From NCBI RefSeq assembly GCF_000328475.2, contig NC_026481.1:186001-250000 (forward strand): a stretch of 64,000 nucleotides of DNA, read 5' to 3'. This document shows, piece by piece, positions 9,526 through 21,087 of the stretch. The notes under the pieces are model-generated. The model saw nothing but the letters and a program-made list of their open reading frames with translations. It did no database searches and was not told the DNA's origin. The position numbers and the translations under genes are program-made. The DNA comes from Mycosarcoma maydis. Its lineage: Eukaryota; Basidiomycota; Ustilaginomycetes; Ustilaginales. Each line of letters begins with the position of its first letter. Position 1 is the first letter of the stretch.

Positions 9526-9643
9526 AACTGCAGCACCTAGGATTCCCGCGTGGTCCCCCACCGCAGTACTAACTAGGCGACGACTTGCTTGACTGCGCAG
9601 ATCGGACGGGATGCGGTATTTTCAAGTCTCTATGGCCGCAGAT
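9526..9643 (-). rRNA. 5S rRNA: 5S ribosomal RNA
   Basis: A 118-nt 5S rRNA gene read from 9643 down to 9526. The RNA begins ATCTGCGGCCATAGAGAC and ends GTGCTGCAGTT; the ends pair to form helix I. It contains the highly conserved fungal blocks ACCGCATCCCGTCCGATCT (loop B/C region, including the internal polymerase III C-box area) and GGGGGACCACGCGGGAATCC. A T-run follows the 3' end (TTCTTTTTTC), as expected for a polymerase III terminator. It differs from the second copy in this window (59156-59273) at one position only (TAGTTAGTA here against TAGTCAGTA). It stands alone, not in an rDNA unit, as in other fungi with dispersed 5S genes. Confidence 0.97.
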
Positions 9644-12600
9644 GCTATCGAATCTTTGATATGGAAAGTATAACCATGGATAATAAATGCATAGTCATAT
9701 CAATAGCGTCAAGCATGTACAGTCACGAGATGCCAACTCGAAAGCTCGAAATTACATACACTTGTTAGGCCTCCAAAGTACTCGTCGTCTCACAGGCGTA
9801 TCGGAATCACGAATACTCACGACTCAGGACTCGGGTTGAATCATCATCCGGCTCCAGATGAAGTATTCGTGATTCTTGTCGTCGCTAAAATAAACAAAAC
9901 CTGGGCTAGGCTTTCAGCTAAGGTAACTACAGTCGTGAATGATTCACTGGTTCAATCGTGACCAGCGCTAACGTACATGTTTTATGATACACGTCATTCG
10001 TTCAGCAATGACTCGCTTGGCCTTTTGCCTACCCGATCCAGCATCTGCTCATAGCGTCTCAGGGAAACGAGCTGCAATGTCCGATCGGAAGATGATCCAC
10101 ATCTCGCAAGTCTGCTGGTTTGTCGAGCAAGTGAGCCCGCACCTACAGAACAGTTAACAGTCGCTGACTCTAAGGCTGCTTGGACTGCCTGGACCTATTT
10201 CCAACCGGCCAAGTCACACGAGTCTTGGAGTCAGTTGCGGACTTTCTGTTGAGCAAGCGGCAACACGACCGATACAGTTGTGTTGCAGCCAGGTTGTGCC
10301 GCGTACGACCGCAAATGGGCTCCAGCACTTTCAGTAGTCAAGGAGCAACGAGAAGCAAAGTAGGAATCAACGAAATCGTGAATTGTGAGCTTCGGAATGC
10401 TCCGGATCCGCAAACACCCGAAAGTGGGCGACTAGCGCGCGGCTTTGAAATTAGTGACGCCAAAACCCTGAATCCATGAGGTTGGTGCGTCAACCCGCGG
10501 GCCCTCGCAAAACTCAAAGGTAGAGAGAACCAGCGCACAACTTGATTCACAGCCAAGGTAACTTAGCATTGGGCGCGAAGATCGACCCTTTCGGTTCCCG
10601 GCTTGATGCTATGCTGTTGCGGCTATTTGTCAGTGTGTGTGCTTGCGTCTCCGAGGCGATCTGCACGCAGTCACAAACCGAATAGACATCTTGCTGTAGA
10701 CTCATACAGGCGACAACCTGTCTTGACTGCTGTGCTGCTGTGCTGCTGTACTGCTGTGCCACTTTACTGCCTGGGGGCTGCCCGCATGCATTCACACTCG
10801 TGACTGACGCCTTGGTATCGAGACAGTCTACGATCCCGCCCGGTCGTCGCTTGATGCTCGTTTTGCAAGGCGAGTTGTAGCGACGTCAAGCAATTTTGAA
10901 CCGTGGATCGAAACGTCCGTGATGTTCCGGGGTCCGCTGTGTTCCACCTGAACCCTCCCGATGGTAGCTTGACTGGCTTGGAAGACACCAGTGTTGCAAA
11001 AGCATATATACGACCGAATCTGCTAGGTTGTTTGTTGCAGCTCTTCCCCATCATCCCTTTTCTCTTTGCCTTGGCATCGTCTTTTGATTCGTTTGCACAG
11101 CTTGCACATCCAACACCACCACTCATCTCATCTATCTCTGTGCGACTCGTGACCGCAACGCATTCGTCGTCAGGTAAGTTTCGAGCTTGGTCGCCATTGA
11201 TTTTTCTCGAGAGCTGCTTGGTATCCTTCAGGATGGTGCTGCTTGGTCCGTATGACAGCTAGTAAGCTTGTGCAGACATCTGCCAAGCTTGTTCAGGTTG
11301 CAAGTGGCTCGGGTGCTGGATCGAGCCACGGCTACATTGTGCGAAGATCTCGATTGGCATCGCAGGTGGGGCAGTGCTGCGTTGTACAGGGCTCGCGGCA
11401 TTGGCGGCTTGCGATGAACCTGCATGCAGCTTAGGTGGGGACAGTGACCCAGCCAAGCCGAGCGGAAAGATCCGAGGCAGAACAAATGCGGGGGAGCTGC
11501 CTTTGGCTGTTCACTTGTCTCGTGCGGCTATTTGCATTCATTCGCCTTTCATGCTTACTCGGCAGTTTCATCCACGATCGTCGCTCTGTCACGATGTTCA
11601 TGCTTGGTTCCTTGTGATGGATGACTACATGGCATACTTCTGTCGTCAATAGTCATTCATGATGATCATGATGATCAAGACGAGCCCCAAGACAAAAGTG
11701 GCAGAGAGTGTCCACAAATGATGGGCGATCATTGCACAGAGCTGGCTCGACCGTCTAAAGGCGCAGTCGCAGTCGCAGACAATCAACCAACTCGCCTTGA
11801 ATTCGGAAAAAGGAGGGGAAATGGATTTTATTTCATTTTATCTTCGTTTCCCTTTTTTGGTCCAATTCGCTCGACTGTCATTTCCGATCTGCCCCGCCGC
11901 ATTCACAGGCCAACGGCAGACCGCTTGGCGTTTCGTGGCTCCTCTGTTGATCGACTCTTAGTCCTTGATCGCTTGTCCTCGTTGTCGACCGCTCCGCTCC
12001 TCTCTGTGCACCCGATGGCTATTCATCCATTACAGCTCTACTTTGCTGCTCGTCGTACGCGACGTGTTCGAAATGGACAAAGTAGGCTAGGCTGGCAGGC
12101 AATAGCAAGGATGCCAACCGTGTGTAGCCGGATTCAACGATAGAATTTGGGATTTGGCCGGCTCACTGCCCGGCTTGCCGGTTCTGTGCCGGTTGGTTCT
12201 GTGCTGGCTCTCCTCGGTGCTTGCTGGGCCCGCTCATGTTCCTACTCGTGTTGCTCGTGCTCCTATTTCGCCTCTCGCTGTTCCGATGACACTGCCTAGC
12301 CAAGCCCCGCTCATCGTCATCGACTTGGGCCCCTTTCACGCCGCCTTGCTGCTCGCTCTTCCGCCCGTTAGCTACCCGCTACCCGCTACTAGCTACCAGC
12401 TCCGCGAACCTGGCCTTTGACTGGCTACACAGCTTTGTCAACAATACAATGTTGACAGTCATCGCCACCTGTCTGTCAGGTCTGGCTCAGCTGCAAGCGG
12501 CTTCTGATTGGGTCAATCACGAATGCAGCGACGAGCGAATGAGCACGCGCCGAAAGGCATTCCGTTCTGGTGGCGCACAAATCAGAGGGCGCCGAGTTGC

Positions 12601-13125
12601 AATCCAGTGAGCAGGTGTCACGAGTTGAAATCGGATTCTTCTGTACACTCTTGGCTGCAGTGCATCTTGACTGCGATGACAGTCTGTCGGACCAATAATC
12701 ATCCTCATTTCACATGATCATTTCCGACTGACTTTTACCCCTCTCTCTGCCTTCTCCCACTGCTCCTGCTCCTTCTTCCCTTTCTTGCCCCGCCTTTTCC
12801 AACTTTTTCCCTGTTTCCCGCATTCCCGCTTTCTGCTCTTTGCTTTCTGCTCTCCTCTGTCCCACACTACCTCCACTCGTTGACTGTTTTTCTGCGACGG
12901 GTGTTTCCGTGTGTCAACGATCAACCTCTTACCAACGCTTCACACACTCTCTCTCCTGCCCAACCCAACCACTCGAATTGCCTCTTCTTCTTCTCCATCA
13001 CCACCCTCTTCTTTCCAACCATTGCCGTTACTCACGCTCAAACAATACTTGTTTGCGTCGTACAACAGTCCATTCTCTCTTTCTCCCAAAACATCCAGTA
13101 ACCCACCGTCGCCACCAATTCCAAA
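9644..13125. other. 3.5-kb gene-poor region upstream of PCK1
   Basis: No conserved protein was recognised. The contents are: scattered AATCACGAAT-type repeats (about 9804-9880 and 9950); a TATATATA-like box at 10999-11007 followed by a pyrimidine-rich leader and a strong GTAAGT donor at 11174 (see findings); and short GCTGT-rich repeats at 10728-10760. Small open frames are present, but none shows family signatures. It may contain an unrecognised transcript or a very long PCK1 leader. Confidence 0.4.
12718..13125 (+). promoter_or_regulatory. CT-rich core promoter and leader of PCK1
   Basis: A long pyrimidine-rich stretch (about 12732-12865) is followed by a C/A-rich leader with many CAAC/CCAACC steps up to the ATG at 13126, whose context is CCAAAATG. 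Such CT-rich blocks just upstream of the start are common at highly expressed fungal genes. The exact transcription start cannot be seen. Confidence 0.5.
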
Positions 13126-14784
13126 ATGACTTCGCCAGGAAACCACCACGATGATTTGCTCACCAACAACCCTCACTACACGCTCTTGGGCTCCGACCTG
13201 AAGCTCTTCTCGGATGCCGGTTTCGACATGGACAAGATTCACCTGAAGCGCAATGCTTCCGTCGCGCAGCTCTACGAAGACGCCATCAAGAAAGAGGGCG
13301 CCGTTATCTCGTCGGCCGGTGCCTTGATCAACTACTCTGGCAAGAAGACCGGTCGTTCGCCCAAGGACAAGCGTATCGTTTTCGAGGAGACCTCCAAGGA
13401 CCACGTGTGGTGGGGTCCCGTCAACATCAAGATGGATGAGCACACGTTTGAGATCAACCGTGAGCGTGCCATCGACTACCTCAACACCCGTGACGACATT
13501 TACGTCTTTGACGGCTTTGCAGGCTGGGACCCCAAGTACCGCATCAAGGTGCGAATCATCTGCAGCCGTGCCTACCACGCGCTTTTCATGAACAACATGC
13601 TTATTCGCCCTACCGCCGAAGAGCTCGAGCACTTTGGTGAGCCCGACTTTATCATCTACAACGCCGGTCAGTTCCCTGCCAACCGTTTCACCGCCGGTAT
13701 GACTTCATCCACATCGGTCGAGGTCAACTTTAAGCGTCACGAGATGGTTATCCTCGGTACCGAGTACGCGGGTGAGATGAAGAAGGGCATCTTCTCGGTC
13801 ATGCACTACCTCATGCCCGTCAAGTTTAACCAGCTCTCGCTGCACTCTTCGGCCAACGAGGGCCCTGACGGTGACGTATCGCTCTTCTTTGGTCTCTCGG
13901 GTACCGGCAAGACCACGCTCTCGGCCGACCCCAAGCGTGCGCTCATCGGCGACGACGAGCACGTGTGGTCGGACGAGGGTGTGTTCAACATTGAGGGTGG
14001 TTGCTACGCCAAGTGCATCGGTCTCTCTGCTGCCAAGGAGCCCGAGATCTACAACGCGATTCGCTTTGGTGCCGTGCTGGAAAACGTCGTGTACGACAAA
14101 AACACGCGTGAAGTCGACTACGACGATGTGGTGATTACGGAAAACACGCGATGCTCGTACCCGATCGAGTTTATCCCCAACGCCAAGATCCCCTGCATGT
14201 CCAACTCGCCACCCAAGAACATCATCTTCTTGACTTGCGACGCTTACGGTGTCTTGCCGCCCGTCTCGAAGCTGGATGCCAACCAGGCTCAGTACCACTT
14301 TATCTCGGGTTACACCTCCAAGACGCCCGGTACCGAGGATGGTATCCAGGAGCCGTCGCCCACCTTCTCGACGTGCTACGGTCAGCCATTCATTGTGCTT
14401 CACCCTCGCGTTTACGCCAAGATGCTTGCCGAGCGCATGGAGAAGCACAAGGCCGACGTCTGGCTCGTCAACACCGGTTGGGCGGGTGGCAAGTTTGGTG
14501 TCGGTCAGCGATGCCCTCTCAAGTACACGCGCAAGATCATCGACTCGATCCACGACGGCTCATTGGCCAAGTCCAAGTTCCAGAACTTTGGCGTGTTCAA
14601 CCTGCAGATCCCTGAGGCCATCGAGGGCGTCCCCGAGACGCTGCTCAACCCTGCCACCAGCTGGCCAGACAAGGGCGCATTCAAGGCCGAGCTGAACAAG
14701 CTCGCCGAGATGTTCTCGACCAACTTTGAAAAGTACGTCAACGACGTTTCTGCCGAGGTCGCCGCTGCTGGCCCCAAGCTTTGA
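13126..14784 (+). CDS. PCK1: Phosphoenolpyruvate carboxykinase (ATP)
   Basis: A 552-residue cytosolic enzyme that converts oxaloacetate plus ATP to phosphoenolpyruvate, the first committed step of gluconeogenesis. The ATP-type family is clear from the P-loop [11 protein letters not shown] (residues 256-266), the preceding FSVMHYLMP...[12 protein letters not shown] region, the [13 protein letters not shown] substrate-site block, the metal-binding GDDEHVW segment, and [13 protein letters not shown]. Full length for the family (yeast Pck1 549). Codon use is strongly biased towards C-ending codons, as in highly expressed fungal genes. It has no intron. It is followed on the same strand by acetoacetyl-CoA synthetase after 740 bp. 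Regulation by carbon source is expected from the family but not visible here. Confidence 0.98.
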   Translation: MTSPGNHHDDLLTNNPHYTLLGSDLKLFSDAGFDMDKIHLKRNASVAQLYEDAIKKEGAVISSAGALINYSGKKTGRSPKDKRIVFEETSKDHVWWGPVNIKMDEHTFEINRERAIDYLNTRDDIYVFDGFAGWDPKYRIKVRIICSRAYHALFMNNMLIRPTAEELEHFGEPDFIIYNAGQFPANRFTAGMTSSTSVEVNFKRHEMVILGTEYAGEMKKGIFSVMHYLMPVKFNQLSLHSSANEGPDGDVSLFFGLSGTGKTTLSADPKRALIGDDEHVWSDEGVFNIEGGCYAKCIGLSAAKEPEIYNAIRFGAVLENVVYDKNTREVDYDDVVITENTRCSYPIEFIPNAKIPCMSNSPPKNIIFLTCDAYGVLPPVSKLDANQAQYHFISGYTSKTPGTEDGIQEPSPTFSTCYGQPFIVLHPRVYAKMLAERMEKHKADVWLVNTGWAGGKFGVGQRCPLKYTRKIIDSIHDGSLAKSKFQNFGVFNLQIPEAIEGVPETLLNPATSWPDKGAFKAELNKLAEMFSTNFEKYVNDVSAEVAAAGPKL

Positions 14785-15524
14785 TGTAGAATCTGGCTGC
14801 ATTGTATCTTTTTTGAATATGCATATATCACTTTTGATTCCATGACGGCCGAATGTGCAAGGCGTGAAGTGTAGCCGATGGATGGCTGAAGCGAAGCATG
14901 CGACCAAGAAAATATGATCCAACTCACCTGTCAAGTGGCGAGGTGGGGCAGCTCGGTTGGGGCCCGGAGGAGGGGGATCAAAATCACGGATAGTCATGGG
15001 TCGTGAGTTGTCAGTGTAGCATTCGTGATTGAGCGTCGGATTCTTGAATTCGGGTATTCCGGACTTCAAGGTCGGTTTGGCGAGTCGGTGAGTGTACGCG
15101 GAGAATCACGAATCCCCGCAATTCACGAGTCGCAATTCACGATTCGTGAGTCTGTGCCAAGCCCACGGCCAATTCACTCCCGACTCGATTCACGATTGCG
15201 GTTTGGCCCGCACGCCGTGGTAAGGGTTTGCTCCGGCTAAGCTGCTTGGTGCTTGTTTCGCTGGTCTCGTGTCTAGGCTTGGTGCCTGTGCTTGTTTGCA
15301 AGTCACTCGTGAATTGGTGTTTTGTGATCAACAGCGAGTTCTTCCAGCGAGCTAGACACAGTGCTGCGGCGAGAAGAGGGGGCTTGTTCTTGGATTGGCC
15401 GTTTATAGGTTGTCTTGCATTCATATCGAGCAGTTCGGTTTGGCTTGGTTTATGGGCGAACAACACGCTTGGTTTTCTCCAACGTTAGTTACGACTCGCT
15501 TCTGTCGTTACACACACAGCAAGC
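14785..15524. other. PCK1-AACS spacer, rich in ATTCGTGATT-type repeats
   Basis: This 740-bp spacer holds the PCK1 3' UTR and the upstream region of the next gene. It contains a cluster of ATTCACGA/TCGTGAGT repeat units at 15000-15200. No gene was seen. Confidence 0.5.
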
Positions 15525-17654
15525 ATGGTCAACGGTCACACCACTGACGCGGCTGTCGCCGAGGTTGACGGCATCCAGGGCAAGCTCATGTGGTCGCCCA
15601 AAGATGTTGCGTCCACCGCGATGGATCGCTTCCGTCAAACGGTTAACGCTCGGTTCTCCCTCGACCTACGCACTTACGACCAGCTGTGGCAATGGTCTTG
15701 CACGCACCTCAACGACTTTTGGACCACAGTATGGGACGAAACTGCGGTCATCTCGTCCGTCGGCGCTCCTCTGGCTATCGGCGACAATGCTCCCATATAT
15801 CCTCCTCCGCGCTGGTTCCAAGGAGCGCGTCTCAACTTTGCCGAAAACCTTCTTCGACACGGTACACGCTCTTCCGCCAATCGAGACGATGTTGCCGTGA
15901 TCCAAAGCACCGAAGTCGACACGACCACGGGAGAGCTCGATGAATCCTCCATCAGCTACGCTCAGCTGTATAGCATGGTAGCTCAGGCAGCAGCAGCGCT
16001 GCGAAGCCGAGGCATCCAGAAAAACGACTGCGTCGCGAGCTACTCTGCTAACAACACGCAGAATTTGATCGCATTCCTGGCAGCAAGCTCAATCGGTGCG
16101 GTGTGGACGAGTGCCGCTGCGGATTTTGGTCCCGAAGGCGTCTTGGAGCGGCTGAGAACGGTGCGGCCGAAAGTGCTGATCAGCGTCAATGCTGTCAGAT
16201 ACAATGGCAAGGTTCATGATCATTTGGCCAAGTTGCGCAGTGTGGTGGAGGGGTTGGAGCACGATCGAGACGAGCAAGAACAGAGGTTGGAAGGCGTCGT
16301 GGTGATTCCGCATGTCAAGACTCATCCCGTGCTAGAGCCACACGCAGGCGACGCAGCTCGATGGACAAGTTGGGATCACTTTGTCGCCGAAGGCGCATCT
16401 GCGGTCGATCAGCCGATCGCCTTCGAACAGCTCGACTTTAACCACCCGCTCTGGATTCTTTTCTCGTCCGGAACCACTGGTAAACCGAAAGCCATCACGC
16501 ATCGCGCTGGAGGAATGCTTCTGCAGCTCTCCAAGGAACACATTATTCACGGTGGACTGACTCGGAGCGATGTGTTTTTCCAGCACACTACGACGGGTTG
16601 GATGATGTGGAATTTCCTGGTGGCCGGTCTGGTCACTGGCTGCACTATCGTGTTGTACGATGGAAGCCCTCTGAAGCCTGTCTCGGTGCTCTGGGAGTTG
16701 GCCGAGAAACATGGCGTGACGACGTTCGGTACGAGTGCTGCGTACCTTGGTGCTCTGGAGAAGAGCGGATACGAGGTGGGTGCGAACCATGCCGAGCTTT
16801 GCGTGCGCCAGATCTTGAGTACCGGTTCGCCACTGCGTGCGGAGCTCTACGCTTTCATCCATCAGCGGATCGGCAGCGACATCTTGATCGGCTCCATCAC
16901 GGGTGGAACGGATCTATGCTCGTTGTTCGCAGGCCACAATACGGCGCTTCCTGTGTATGCGGGTGAGATTCAAGCGAGAAACCTGGGCATGAACATTGGC
17001 GTCTACGACTCGGATGCACGTCAAGAGATCACTTGTGCCAACATGGTCGGTGACATGATATGCAAGTCGCCGTTCCCAGCTCAACCGTTGGGATTCTGGA
17101 AGCAACCCGAGAGCAAGTACTTTGACTCGTACTATTCGCAGGTTTCCGGAGTGTGGTATCATGGCGATTTTATCATGTTGAGCGAGCACGGTGGCGTAGT
17201 GATGCTGGGTAGAAGCGATGGCATCCTGAATCCCGGCGGAATCCGATTCGGCAGCAGCGAAATCTACGAACTCCTCGAAAGCCCCGACAACGCATTTGCA
17301 TCTTGGATCACAGACTCGCTCGTGGTGGCGTTGAAAACCCCGCGGGCGGACGACGAAGTCGTATGTCTCTTTGTCGTTCTCGATCCCGCCGTCAGAATCG
17401 ACGTGCAACAACTCGAGCATTCACTCGTCTCACTCATCCGAACTAAACGAAGCCCAAGACACGTCCCGAAATTCATCAAGATCGTCTCGGATATCCCGAA
17501 AACCCTGAATGGCAAAAAGGTCGAAGTCCCCGTCAAAAAAATCATCAACGGCGCCCCATTGGACACCATCAATAGCGCCACGCTGATCAACCCGGAGAGC
17601 TTGCACCAATTTGTCGCGCTAGGCGAACAGCTCAGGTCTCAACTCGCCTCTTGA
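15525..17654 (+). CDS. AACS: Acetoacetyl-CoA synthetase
   Basis: A 709-residue ANL-superfamily ligase that activates acetoacetate to acetoacetyl-CoA at the cost of ATP, probably cytosolic, linking ketone-body or leucine breakdown carbon to sterol and fatty acid synthesis. Evidence: the N-terminal acyl-CoA synthetase segment (LWQWSCTHLNDFWTTVWD, then PPPRWFQGARLNFAENLLR), the P-loop FSSGTTGKPKAITH at about residues 313-326, the TTTGWMMWNFL block, SITGGTDLCSLFAG, YHGDF and GRSDGILNPGGIRFGSSEIYE, and the late lysine region (KTLNGKKVEVPVKK) that carries the catalytic lysine. The length and the GGTDLCSLF block favour acetoacetyl- over acetyl-CoA synthetase. The ATG at 15525 is the first in the frame. 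No intron was seen. Confidence 0.94.
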   Translation: MVNGHTTDAAVAEVDGIQGKLMWSPKDVASTAMDRFRQTVNARFSLDLRTYDQLWQWSCTHLNDFWTTVWDETAVISSVGAPLAIGDNAPIYPPPRWFQGARLNFAENLLRHGTRSSANRDDVAVIQSTEVDTTTGELDESSISYAQLYSMVAQAAAALRSRGIQKNDCVASYSANNTQNLIAFLAASSIGAVWTSAAADFGPEGVLERLRTVRPKVLISVNAVRYNGKVHDHLAKLRSVVEGLEHDRDEQEQRLEGVVVIPHVKTHPVLEPHAGDAARWTSWDHFVAEGASAVDQPIAFEQLDFNHPLWILFSSGTTGKPKAITHRAGGMLLQLSKEHIIHGGLTRSDVFFQHTTTGWMMWNFLVAGLVTGCTIVLYDGSPLKPVSVLWELAEKHGVTTFGTSAAYLGALEKSGYEVGANHAELCVRQILSTGSPLRAELYAFIHQRIGSDILIGSITGGTDLCSLFAGHNTALPVYAGEIQARNLGMNIGVYDSDARQEITCANMVGDMICKSPFPAQPLGFWKQPESKYFDSYYSQVSGVWYHGDFIMLSEHGGVVMLGRSDGILNPGGIRFGSSEIYELLESPDNAFASWITDSLVVALKTPRADDEVVCLFVVLDPAVRIDVQQLEHSLVSLIRTKRSPRHVPKFIKIVSDIPKTLNGKKVEVPVKKIINGAPLDTINSATLINPESLHQFVALGEQLRSQLAS

Positions 17655-17852
17655 GCCGTCGTTTCCCAAGCAGTAATCACGAATCTCATCGCATCGAGAG
17701 CAGACATGGGCAAATGACAACCATGCGAATTACGAATAGATCTGTGCAACAGAGATGCACTATTATCAACGACCAACGATCAACAACAAACTATATACAA
17801 GCGCTCACGTAGCAATCACGAATCGCAGACTGCTGAACGCGCCATTTTGGAT

Positions 17853-19496
17853 TTAGCGATTGTGGCAGTAGGCATCGGAAAAGAGCGTGTCGGCAAGGTC
17901 ATCTGGTACAAACCAGACGGTGAGCGCGACGATAAGATAGACCATGATGAGCACAAACCCTTCGAGGTAGTTGGACCTGTTGTCGGCGATGGCGAAGTTC
18001 ACAATGAGCACGGTCAAGAAGAGCAAGATGGTGGCGAAAGGGTCGAAGAGTAGGGTCAATGGCCGATCGCCGATCCACGCGATGATGACGAGCAAGGGAA
18101 TGACGAACAGCGCAATCTGGATCGACGAGCCAATCGCGATGGACGATGCCATTTGAATCTTGTTCTTCCATGCGAAAATGACGGCAGCCAAGTGCTCCGT
18201 TGCGTTACTTGCGATCGGCAGAAGGATGAGACCGATCCAAGTGCGTGTGATGGCACCGCTCGAAGTAACAACGTCGATGGCGGTGACGAGCCACTCGGAA
18301 GTGACGCCAATCAGGACGGTGACTATGACGAGCGTGATGATGACGGCGGTCATGTTCATTTGCGGCTGCTCCTCTTCGTCTTCATTGTCGTCCTCAAAGA
18401 ATTCCTTGTGCGACGACAGGCTAAAGTAAAGGAAGCCGATGTAGATGAGCAGCAGTAGCACCGAGACACCACGGCTGAATTTGAGAATGTCGCCACGCTC
18501 CGTGTTGTCCGGAATGCCACCGAGGACAGCATGGAAAGCCGAGGGAATGACGAGCGAGATAACGGCCATCATGAGGAGCGAAGTGTTGAGCTGAGCCGGT
18601 GCTTCAAGAAAGACCTGTTCCTTGACGCGAAGGCCGCCAACAAAAAAGCAGGTGCCCAGTACGAGCAAGAGGTTGGAAAGGATCGAGCCGAGCAGCGACG
18701 TCTGTGTGACGATAAGTTCGCAGTTAAAGAGCGATACGATTGCAACGATCAATTCGACTGCATTGCCGAGCGAAGCATTGATCAGACCACCGATCGTCTC
18801 ACCGACGCGGAGAGAAAGCTCCTCGGTGGCCTGCGAGAGTATGGTGGCGAGCGGCATAATGGCAAGGAAGGAGGTGACAAAGACGGCGATGCCATTTCGG
18901 GTGACGCTCTGGTCGAGCGCAAAATGAAGCGCCCAAGAGATGGGGATGAAGACGAGAAGCAGATTGAGGATGGAGCCAAAGAGAAGGTTCTTGAGGCTTA
19001 CCAAGGTGGCAGGAGGCTTGGCCAGACGGTGCTCCGGAGTAAAGAGGTCATTGAACGAACGACGCGTTGTTGCCCTGGACTCCATCGTCGCTCTACGTGG
19101 TGGACCAGCAAAAGGACCGCCGAGGCCCTCTCCACCGGACGATGCGTCGCGAGTCACGCCACGCTTTCGAGCGGTAATGGAAGAAGCAGGATCCGAGGAA
19201 GAAAGAGTGCGAGAGAGGGCGGAAGACGCTTCGTTAGACGAACCCGCTTGGCCCTTTTCGAGCATGTCGGGTTCCGAATCGGCAATTACAGCACGCTTTG
19301 GACGATGGGCCAGGTTGTTAGAGCTGGCACTGGACTCTCTTGGGGTAGCCAGGGCAGGTTTTGGAAGAGGATTAGCAATGTCACAAGTGGGAGTTGCGCT
19401 AGAAAAGGCAGGTGGCTGGTCTATAGAAGAAGCTTGAAGGGCTGCAGGCGCGGGCTTTGACTCGACGGTCTGGCTGGTTGGTGTTGTGGACGACAT
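17853..19496 (-). CDS. VCX1: Vacuolar Ca2+/H+ exchanger (CaCA family, VCX1/CAX type)
   Basis: A 547-residue multi-pass membrane protein expected to move Ca2+ into the vacuole in exchange for H+. The first 160 residues are a cytosolic low-complexity tail (Ser/Ala/Pro), longer than in yeast Vcx1 and possibly regulatory. Hydrophobic helices begin at about residue 169. The two inverted alpha-repeats carry the CAX signatures GNAVELIVAIVSL (244-256) and SNATEHLAAVIFA (430-442), each with the conserved ion-binding Glu. An acidic loop (about 364-378, FEDDNEDEEE) lies between the halves, as usual in the family. The start ATG is at 19496. It converges on the acetoacetyl-CoA synthetase gene, with a 198-bp gap. 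Confidence 0.95.
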   Translation of the reverse strand: MSSTTPTSQTVESKPAPAALQASSIDQPPAFSSATPTCDIANPLPKPALATPRESSASSNNLAHRPKRAVIADSEPDMLEKGQAGSSNEASSALSRTLSSSDPASSITARKRGVTRDASSGGEGLGGPFAGPPRRATMESRATTRRSFNDLFTPEHRLAKPPATLVSLKNLLFGSILNLLLVFIPISWALHFALDQSVTRNGIAVFVTSFLAIMPLATILSQATEELSLRVGETIGGLINASLGNAVELIVAIVSLFNCELIVTQTSLLGSILSNLLLVLGTCFFVGGLRVKEQVFLEAPAQLNTSLLMMAVISLVIPSAFHAVLGGIPDNTERGDILKFSRGVSVLLLLIYIGFLYFSLSSHKEFFEDDNEDEEEQPQMNMTAVIITLVIVTVLIGVTSEWLVTAIDVVTSSGAITRTWIGLILLPIASNATEHLAAVIFAWKNKIQMASSIAIGSSIQIALFVIPLLVIIAWIGDRPLTLLFDPFATILLFLTVLIVNFAIADNRSNYLEGFVLIMVYLIVALTVWFVPDDLADTLFSDAYCHNR

Positions 19497-21087
19497 GCTG
19501 TATGCGTTCTAGACAACGTGGATGGACGCCTTTGTGTGAAGCTCGCCAGAGGAAAGAGGGCGCAAGGTGGATGAGAGCGTACGAGGTCACGGGGGTTGGT
19601 TGGTGTATTGAACGTAGAGGATCGAGTTAGGAGGAGAAGGAACGGAAGGCCGAGGGCGGTCTGGATGGCGGCGTAAGGGTAGGGTGGGGTGTAACCATGT
19701 AAGGACGTACCAGATGAGTTGAATAAAGGTGGGGTCGAGACGAGGCGATAGTGACGAGTTGGTTGTCTGAGCAAAGCAAAACGTGAATCGAGGCCAGTAA
19801 AGTTCTCTACGTGATAGCCAACACGTCGTCAAGCTCCACCGAGCACAATCACGAATCGCCATCGTGAGTCGTGAATCGTGAGTCGTGAATCGTGAATCAC
19901 ATGGTAGCGCTAGACGAGCGATCCATGCTTTCCCGTTACCGCCGTGTACAATCGCGAGTCACGAGTCGTGAGCGAGCAGAACAACACACGGAAGCTGTGC
20001 ACCAACACATGCACCAACTGCACCGCTTTTTTTTGGATTTTGGCCTCTCTGTCGTTTCTGTTTTCATTTCGCATGTTAAACGATCGTAGAGAACTCACAC
20101 TTAGGTGAGCAGAGTCACGAGTCACACGTGCAACGGCGACTCCATTCACGATTCACGTTTTGGCAGAAAGCAACCACGAACAGCTCACAAATGAAGAACG
20201 CAGCGCAGCGCAGCGCAGTGCTGTGCTGTACTGTCGGGTGTGTGTGTGTGTGCGTTTGCTGATCATGGTTAAAATGAGAGGGGAGCCAAGAATAACAACC
20301 ACTTTCCACCGCAGAACGTCAAGTCAGCGCTGATTCGTCATTATTCCTCGTGAATGACGTTGTTGACACTCGTCACTTTGACTCGACCGCCGCTGCTGTG
20401 TCTGTTGTGCCGCTGCGCCGACGGGATGCCTAACCGCGGTTGGAATTTCGGCTCAGCGGGTCGCGTGTTTGAGTCACGAGTATCGTATCGCGCGTAAGGA
20501 TGCGGTCCATCGAGGCTCACTGTCAACTACATAAACGTAACAGTCCCAACCGCCGAAAACTTGGAATCACGAATCAACAAAATCGTGAATCGAAAAACGA
20601 GAATCACGAATCACATCACGAATCACGATTCACGAATCTGAATCACGAATACCGCACGACCGTCGTGCGTGTTGGTTGGTTGGACGGTGCGACTTTCAAC
20701 AGTCCAATATCACAAACAATTCACGAGTTTGATAATCGTGAATACTACTAACTACTATTCGTGATTACAAAAAGCTAAGTTAGTCAAGTTACGAGTTACG
20801 AGTTACGCTGCAGGGTCCTCCTCGTCTATCTCCGCACCACACTCTGACACTCGTGACTAACACGGTGCTGAGCCATCCGTGATCCACGAACCACAATCCA
20901 CGAACCACGATCGCTTCTGGTCTTGCACCCACCGTCAGCATCCGTCCATCACAGGAACCAAACGCATATCGAACGTGGCGCACTCCTTCTATTCTCCACG
21001 GGCCGGCAATCGGACACCCTCCTCGATGGCTGCATTGTTTCACGTCACCGTCTAGTCAGAGTCTACCTCACTCCCAACCCAACCATC
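19497..21087. promoter_or_regulatory. 1.6-kb divergent spacer, VCX1 / sacsin-like gene
   Basis: It contains dense clusters of AATCACGAAT/ATTCGTGATT-type units (19845-19975, 20143-20160, 20565-20660, 20735-20770), a GCAGC tandem run (20200-20218), a GT dinucleotide run (20238-20251) and several ACGAGTTACGAGTT-like units at 20790. No coding sequence was recognised. Confidence 0.5.
20565..20660. repeat. Cluster of AATCACGAAT / ATTCGTGATT units
   Basis: Within about 95 bp the unit AATCACGAAT or its complement occurs at least six times, perfect or with one change, in both orientations (for example ATCACGAATCACGATTCACG around 20615-20634). The same unit is spread over most long spacers of the window. 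Confidence 0.85.

Noticed and set aside
13705..14553. 282-codon minus-strand frame inside PCK1
   Set aside because: Shadow of PCK1 codon bias; no signature.
20565..20660. Regularly repeated short units that might suggest a CRISPR-like array
   Set aside because: Units are about 10 bp, in both orientations, with no constant-length spacers, in a eukaryotic genome.
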